A DNA stretch of 9,727 nt from Nitratifractor sp. (GTDB lineage Bacteria; Campylobacterota; Campylobacteria; Campylobacterales; Sulfurovaceae), in assembly GCA_015485845.1 (NCBI GenBank), contig WFSU01000199.1:1-9727 (forward strand). Direction: 5' to 3'. This document shows, piece after piece, positions 5,970 to 9,727 of this stretch. The first letter of the stretch is position 1. The number at the start of each line of letters is the position of its first letter. The notes below the pieces were generated by a model that saw only the letters and a list, made by a program, of their open reading frames with translations, ran no database searches and had not been told where the DNA came from. The position numbers were made by a program, and so were the translations under genes.

Positions 5970-6530
5970 ATGCCCACCCGAGATGATGCCCTCGCCCTCC
6001 TCCAAACATACAACACCAACCCCGCCCTCATCCAGCACGGCCTCCAGGTCGAAGCGTGCATGCGTCACTTCGCCCGAAAAGCCGGAGAGGATGAAGAGAA
6101 ATGGGGGATCGTGGGGCTGCTCCACGATCTCGACTACGAACGCTACCCCGAAGCGCACTGTCACAAAGCCGCCGAAATCCTGCGGGAACACGGCTACGAT
6201 GAGGAGATCATCCGTGCCATGATGAGTCACGGCTGGGGGATTGTCACCGAAGTCGAACCCCTCAGCCCGATGGAAAAAACTCTCTATGCTGTCGATGAGC
6301 TCAGCGGACTGGTCAATGCCTGTGTGCTGGTACGCCCCTCCCGAAGTATTATGGATCTGGGAGTCAAATCGGTCAAAAAGAAATTCAAACAGAAAAGTTT
6401 CGCCGCCGGAGTCGATCGTGCAATCGTCACCCGGGGAGCGGAGATGCTCGGAATAGAGCTGGGAGAGCTGATGGAAGAGGTCATCAGCGGAATGAAAGCC
6501 GATGCCGAAGCAATCGGTGTGGCAGGCTGA
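5970..6530 (+). CDS. HD-domain phosphohydrolase
   Basis: A 186-residue cytoplasmic protein with the metal-binding signature of the HD superfamily: H23, the HD pair H52-D53 within GLLHDLDYERYP, histidines at 63, 65 and 87, and D109 in LYAVDELSGL. These fit an H...HD...D metal site. The substrate cannot be read from the sequence; related stand-alone HD proteins hydrolyse nucleotides or are uncharacterised. The overall form matches the short predicted hydrolase group often annotated as COG2316, from memory. There is no GGDEF, RelA or HD-GYP extension, so cyclic-di-GMP or ppGpp turnover is not specifically indicated. AAGGAG at 5958-5963, inside the end of the previous gene, gives an ideal 6-nt spacing to ATG 5970. 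Confidence 0.88.
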   Translation: MPTRDDALALLQTYNTNPALIQHGLQVEACMRHFARKAGEDEEKWGIVGLLHDLDYERYPEAHCHKAAEILREHGYDEEIIRAMMSHGWGIVTEVEPLSPMEKTLYAVDELSGLVNACVLVRPSRSIMDLGVKSVKKKFKQKSFAAGVDRAIVTRGAEMLGIELGELMEEVISGMKADAEAIGVAG

Positions 6531-6531
6531 G

Positions 6532-7746
6532 ATGTCCCGACACATGTACCTGTTCAGATTTCTCTTTCTGACCTCTCTGTTGACGGCGAGCCTGATGGGC
6601 AAAGACTACTTCATCAGTCAGGGTGACATGTGTACGGCTGCAATCGATCACCACTGCCCCAACGACCCTCTGGCAGTCAAAAACCTCCAAATTGCCCTTA
6701 TGGCCGATAAAAAGCTCCATCTCAACATCCAACCCGATGGGATCTGGGGTCACGACACGGAAGTCGCTGTGACCCTGTTTCAATCTCTGTATGGTATTGA
6801 ACCGGCCGACGGATGGGTGGGGCTCTCCACGAAGGCCAAACTCGACAAAGTTTACCACAGTCAACCCTTTTCTTTCCAGGCACAGGGGGATATCTGTGAA
6901 GAGGTCGACGGACAGGAGTGTCCCAATGACTACGAAGCGGTACGCAATCTCCAGATCGTCCTCAATCTCGATGAGAATCTCTCCCTCAAAGAGCCTGTCA
7001 AGGTGGATGGTATGTTCGGGGCACAGACCAAAGAAGCTATCATCGCTTTTCAAAAAGCACACGGTATGGTACAGATCGATGGCTGGATCGGTAGAGGGAG
7101 CAAGCGCATCCTGGATCAGCTGACTGAGGGAACCCTCTTCCCCCAAGTGCCCAAACGCTACCGCACCGCCAGCAAAGTCGTGCGAACATTCCGTCCCAGA
7201 GCCGGGAATTACAAGGATTTCAAGAAGTTCGGAGGCTACCCCCGGAGCTACAGCATCTACAAAAACGTCAAACTCCTCAAAAAGGCCAACAAAAACAACA
7301 CCCACATCGTCGTCGATATCTCGCAACAACGGATCAAACTCTTCGTCGGCAACAAAGTCGCCATCGACTCCCCCTGCACCACCGGTGCCAAACGTAAAAT
7401 CGAACCCAACACCAAAACCTACCGTGACAAGCACACGCCAAAAGGACATTTCAAGATCACCGAAAAGATCGCCGACAAACGCTCGACGATCTTCGGCAAA
7501 CTCTATCGAAACGGTAAACTGGTCTGGCGAGGCGATCGGCGCAAGTACCACGGCCCCAAAGCTAAATACGTCGGTGCTTCCCTCAAAAATTGGATGCGCC
7601 TCACCAGCTCCGGCATCGGTCTGCACGGCAGCAAATACATCAAACGCTATCCCGCTACCAACGGCTGCGTCCGCGTACCCTACCGCGTCGTGAAGCAGGT
7701 CTTCAAATACACCAAAGTGGGCACCCACGTGGATATCGTGCCGTAG
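6532..7746 (+). CDS. Exported L,D-transpeptidase with two PG-binding modules
   Basis: A 404-residue envelope protein. The start at ATG 6532, 1 nt after the HD gene stop, gives a normal signal peptide (SRHMYLFRFLFLTSLLTASLMG), cleaved near residue 22-25; an in-frame ATG at 6502 would overlap the HD gene and bury the signal. Two peptidoglycan-binding type 1 modules follow (about 42-103 and 130-193), each with the DGxxGxxTxxAxxxFQ pattern and each led by a C-x7-C pair (C34/C42, C122/C130). After a basic linker comes a YkuD catalytic domain (about 257-404) with H365 in LHGSKY and the nucleophile C379 in TNGCVRVP. The family makes 3-3 cross-links between meso-diaminopimelate residues, attaches lipoproteins, or trims; which applies here is not visible. 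Neighbours are an HD protein and a membrane protein in the same cluster. Confidence 0.93.
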   Translation: MSRHMYLFRFLFLTSLLTASLMGKDYFISQGDMCTAAIDHHCPNDPLAVKNLQIALMADKKLHLNIQPDGIWGHDTEVAVTLFQSLYGIEPADGWVGLSTKAKLDKVYHSQPFSFQAQGDICEEVDGQECPNDYEAVRNLQIVLNLDENLSLKEPVKVDGMFGAQTKEAIIAFQKAHGMVQIDGWIGRGSKRILDQLTEGTLFPQVPKRYRTASKVVRTFRPRAGNYKDFKKFGGYPRSYSIYKNVKLLKKANKNNTHIVVDISQQRIKLFVGNKVAIDSPCTTGAKRKIEPNTKTYRDKHTPKGHFKITEKIADKRSTIFGKLYRNGKLVWRGDRRKYHGPKAKYVGASLKNWMRLTSSGIGLHGSKYIKRYPATNGCVRVPYRVVKQVFKYTKVGTHVDIVP

Positions 7747-7749
7747 ATC

Positions 7750-8499
7750 ATGTTTTTTGCCATCCTCAACTTCACCCTCTCCGGCGCCATCATCCTCGTC
7801 GGGATCCTGACACTCATGAAAGTCAGCGAACCCAAAGAGGTAGTCTTCGCCTCGCTGCCGCTCTTTTTCGGCCTGCATCAGTTTGCCCAGGGGTTTGTAT
7901 GGCTCGGGATGGAACACCTCATCAGCCCCCGTGCGCTCGAGATGGCCGAGATGGCGTTTGCCCTGTATGCCAAAGGACTCCTGCAATTCTGGGTGCCACT
8001 GGCCATCTGGTTCCTCGAACCCTCCGGCCGGCGTAAGAACATCGTGGGAGGTCTGGCGCTGCTCGGGCTCTTCCTCACCCTCTACTCGGTGTGGGCACTC
8101 TCAGCCGCCCCGATGCACGTGTACGTCCGCAACCACTCCCTCGTCTACGATACACCCAAAACAGAGTATTTCTGGCTCGGCGTCGGCTACGTCCTCACCA
8201 CGATCGGCTCCCTGATCCTCAGCAGCAGCATCTCGATCCGACTCTTCGGCTGGCTCAATTTTTTTGGGTTGACCCTCGTGTGGCTGGTCAAGCCATATGC
8301 CTTCACTTCCCTCTGGTGCCTCTACGCCGCAGCAGTGAGCGTCCTGCTCTACTTCTATTTTGTCGAGCGTCGTATTGCCTTTCTCCAGAGAATCCGTGAG
8401 AGAGAATACAACCTCGGCACCAGACTCACCCGGGAGCTCACCCGCCTCGAACGCCGCTACCCCGTATGGCGGGAAAAAGTACGCAGGAAGTTTTTGTAA
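7750..8499 (+). CDS. Seven-helix membrane protein of unknown function
   Basis: A 249-residue polytopic protein with about seven predicted membrane helices (near 2-23, 30-54, 68-89, 97-118, 141-162, 166-184 and 186-206) and a basic, arginine-rich cytoplasmic tail (206-249) that looks helical or coiled. The N-terminal part, FTLSGAIILVGILTL then SLPLFFGLHQFAQGFVWLG, resembles the DUF6629 family as I remember it; I hold that loosely. No transporter, enzyme or sensor motif is evident. The start ATG is 3 nt after the transpeptidase stop with no clear ribosome site, so coupling to the upstream gene is likely. Conserved-looking polar residues within helices (H43, Q44, Q47, W51) may line a site but prove nothing. 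Confidence 0.82.
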   Translation: MFFAILNFTLSGAIILVGILTLMKVSEPKEVVFASLPLFFGLHQFAQGFVWLGMEHLISPRALEMAEMAFALYAKGLLQFWVPLAIWFLEPSGRRKNIVGGLALLGLFLTLYSVWALSAAPMHVYVRNHSLVYDTPKTEYFWLGVGYVLTTIGSLILSSSISIRLFGWLNFFGLTLVWLVKPYAFTSLWCLYAAAVSVLLYFYFVERRIAFLQRIREREYNLGTRLTRELTRLERRYPVWREKVRRKFL

Positions 8500-8515
8500 C
8501 AGCGAAGGAAGTCTG

Positions 8516-9655
8516 ATGGGAATTGTGCTTATCGTGATTGCTTTTTTCGGAGTGGGGTTACCCAATATGCTGCATGCTCAAAACCCGACGGCGCAAACCG
8601 CTCCACAGACACCGACACACCCTTCATTCATGGAGAAACAACTTTACAGCGTTTTAAAAAAAGAGATAGAGTCCGGATATGCACTGGATAAAATGCCGTG
8701 CCCCGACAACTGTACCGTCGTCCCGCTTGTCATTGACAAAAAGTATATGGATGCCGAAACTACATTTCTGAAACAGTACCTGAAAAAAAGAGGAATATCC
8801 TTTTTGCCTCCCTCAGCATTTACCGCCAAAATGAAAGCCTACTTTCATGTCGATCCCTCTCAGGGAAGTCGCATGCTCTATTTTGACTGTGAAGAAGCCA
8901 AAGGTTTGAAAGATCTCGTCGCTTTCAGCGATTTTTCCCGTCCGGTTTTTGGCCTCTATATCAGTAAAGAGGGGCTGGTAACCTATGTGTATCGTTTGCC
9001 GTATCTGATCAATTATCAAACCCATTACCCGAAACTATATCATCGGGAAAAAGAGCTGTCCCGTACCATGTATGATGACCACCATGTTGCAATCGGCTCG
9101 AGGGAATTCTGGTATGAAGAGTATCAGGATATTCACGGATACAGAGAGCATCAAAGCATTGATCACGTCATCCGTGCCAATCTGGACACCGTATTCAGAC
9201 TCAATAGATACCTGCTGGACGGGGATCAAACCCAGTTTGAATGGCTTTACAAACATACAACAATCCTGCAAGACCTTATGCCGGTATATGGCTATGCAGG
9301 CGATGACAATCTGATAAAACATCTTTTAAAGAAAGGCCACATCAAGGATCTGCTCTGGTACAAAGGGTGCAGGCACCGTGTCGATCTGGGCGAAGACTAC
9401 ACGTATAATGGTACGCTTGAGATACACACAAACGTATTCAACATTATCGCGGAAAAACTCAAAAACAAAACATTCAAACGACCGGAGGACACCCCTTATC
9501 TGCATGCGATTTGTAAAGAAATCGGTGATGTCCAGGAGGAAAGAAAGCTCACTACCGATGAAAAAGTTCACCTAAAAAAATACCTTCTGAATTTCATGCA
9601 TCGCTACCTTGACGACAACCAAACGGCAATGACCTGCATGAAGCCTTCCCGATAG
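8516..9655 (+). CDS. Exported cysteine-containing protein of unknown function
   Basis: A 379-residue protein that I do not recognise. The start ATG 8516 is set by AAGGA at 8505-8509 six nt upstream; the longer open frame upstream overlaps the membrane gene in another frame. The N-terminus MGIVLIVIAFFGVGLPNMLHA-Q looks like a signal peptide with an A-x-A-like cut after residue 21, but has no lysine or arginine before the hydrophobic core. A Pro/Thr/Gln-rich linker (22-37) follows, then an acidic-basic soluble body with C62-x3-C66 and cysteines at 125, 285, 333 and 374, which could form disulfides in the periplasm. A helical stretch near 262-283 (DDNLIKHLLKKGHIKDLLWYKG) is faintly ankyrin-like, too weak to call. 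Its G+C is lower than upstream genes: 23 of 60 in 8641-8700 and 20 of 60 in 9421-9480, against 33 of 60 in 7861-7920. Confidence 0.8.
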   Translation: MGIVLIVIAFFGVGLPNMLHAQNPTAQTAPQTPTHPSFMEKQLYSVLKKEIESGYALDKMPCPDNCTVVPLVIDKKYMDAETTFLKQYLKKRGISFLPPSAFTAKMKAYFHVDPSQGSRMLYFDCEEAKGLKDLVAFSDFSRPVFGLYISKEGLVTYVYRLPYLINYQTHYPKLYHREKELSRTMYDDHHVAIGSREFWYEEYQDIHGYREHQSIDHVIRANLDTVFRLNRYLLDGDQTQFEWLYKHTTILQDLMPVYGYAGDDNLIKHLLKKGHIKDLLWYKGCRHRVDLGEDYTYNGTLEIHTNVFNIIAEKLKNKTFKRPEDTPYLHAICKEIGDVQEERKLTTDEKVHLKKYLLNFMHRYLDDNQTAMTCMKPSR

Positions 9656-9690
9656 CTTTTAGGAAAAGAGCTGGGGATTTATCCCCATAA
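9656..9690. terminator. Possible short terminator hairpin after the cluster
   Basis: CTTTTAGGAAAAG (9656-9668) can pair as a 5-bp stem, and GGGGATTTATCCCC (9673-9686) as a 5-bp stem with a 4-nt loop. The second has no T run on the plus strand (ATAAGAC follows) but on the minus strand is followed by AGCTCTTTTCC. It could stop transcription from either side, more plausibly from the right; the stems are short. Confidence 0.35.
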
Positions 9691-9697
9691 GACTACC

Positions 9698-9727
9698 CTA
9701 CTCCATCTCCCGCTCACGATTCCGCAG
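9698..9727 (-). CDS. Possible C-terminal end of a convergent gene
   Basis: Read from the right edge on the minus strand the last nine codons give LRNREREME followed by a TAG stop at 9698-9700, in a frame that reaches the window end. The charged, plausible C-terminus and the hairpin just beyond it suit the end of a convergent gene. Nine codons are too few to be sure; a chance frame is possible. Confidence 0.25.
   Translation of the reverse strand: MRNREREME

Noticed and set aside
5970..6530. HD protein as a cyclic-nucleotide-based defence effector
   Set aside because: No sensor, nucleotidyltransferase or effector partner is present nearby, and the neighbours are envelope genes; the HD signature alone does not support it.
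6502..6531. Longer start for the transpeptidase at ATG 6502
   Set aside because: It would overlap the HD gene and place ten extra residues before the signal peptide; ATG 6532 fits the cluster spacing.
6484..7986. A 500-codon open frame on the minus strand opposite the L,D-transpeptidase
   Set aside because: Antisense shadow: the plus strand has a signal peptide, duplicated domains and a catalytic motif, while the minus frame is Asp/Val/Phe-rich with no recognisable domain.
8360..8515. Longer start for the last secreted protein
   Set aside because: The extra 52 residues are the other-frame reading of the membrane gene, lack any hydrophobic or signal character, and ATG 8516 has a good ribosome site and signal peptide.

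Overview
The window looks like an ordinary chromosomal segment of a Campylobacterota (Epsilonproteobacteria) member with a moderately high G+C content for that phylum. The evidence is the style of the proteins (RodA with the PMFSHGGT motif, LepA, Prs, the HD and DUF2062 proteins) and the housekeeping gene mix. A Nitratifractor/Sulfurovum-like organism is my guess from base composition and protein flavour; I could not test it. There is no phage, transposon, CRISPR array, toxin-antitoxin or defence system that I can support.

Layout. (1) 1-909, plus strand: the 3' part of rodA, cut by the left edge, whose last codons and stop lie inside the 5' acceptor strand of a tRNA with anticodon CAT (833-909). 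A good promoter-like sequence lies inside rodA about 100 bp before the tRNA. (2) 5281 down to 912, minus strand: prs, lepA, a four-helix CopD-like membrane protein and a 354-residue membrane-anchored protein of unknown function. The last three are packed with gaps of 10-12 nt. The 76-nt prs-lepA gap holds a small hairpin and a heptamer tandem repeat, with a near-perfect palindrome over the end of prs. The last gene runs head-on into the tRNA with 2 nt between them. (3) 5282-5417: a divergent control region for prs (minus) and the rightward cluster (plus), with an A6GCT6 palindrome and repeated AAAAGCTT. (4) 5418-9655, plus strand: five genes with gaps of 0, 1, 3 and 16 nt. They encode a DUF2062 membrane protein, an HD-domain phosphohydrolase, an exported L,D-transpeptidase with two peptidoglycan-binding modules, a seven-helix membrane protein and an exported cysteine-containing protein of unknown function with visibly lower G+C. 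(5) 9656-9727: a short hairpin and perhaps the last nine codons of a convergent minus-strand gene.

How it may work together: the minus-strand genes supply PRPP and a translation GTPase, with two uncharacterised membrane proteins downstream. RodA and the rightward cluster both concern the envelope: RodA builds glycan strands, and the transpeptidase probably cross-links or edits peptidoglycan. The membrane, HD and secreted proteins co-transcribed with it have no assigned role, and joint function is inference from gene order only. No gene-free stretch exceeds 300 bases; the largest gap is 136 bp, between prs and the DUF2062 gene.
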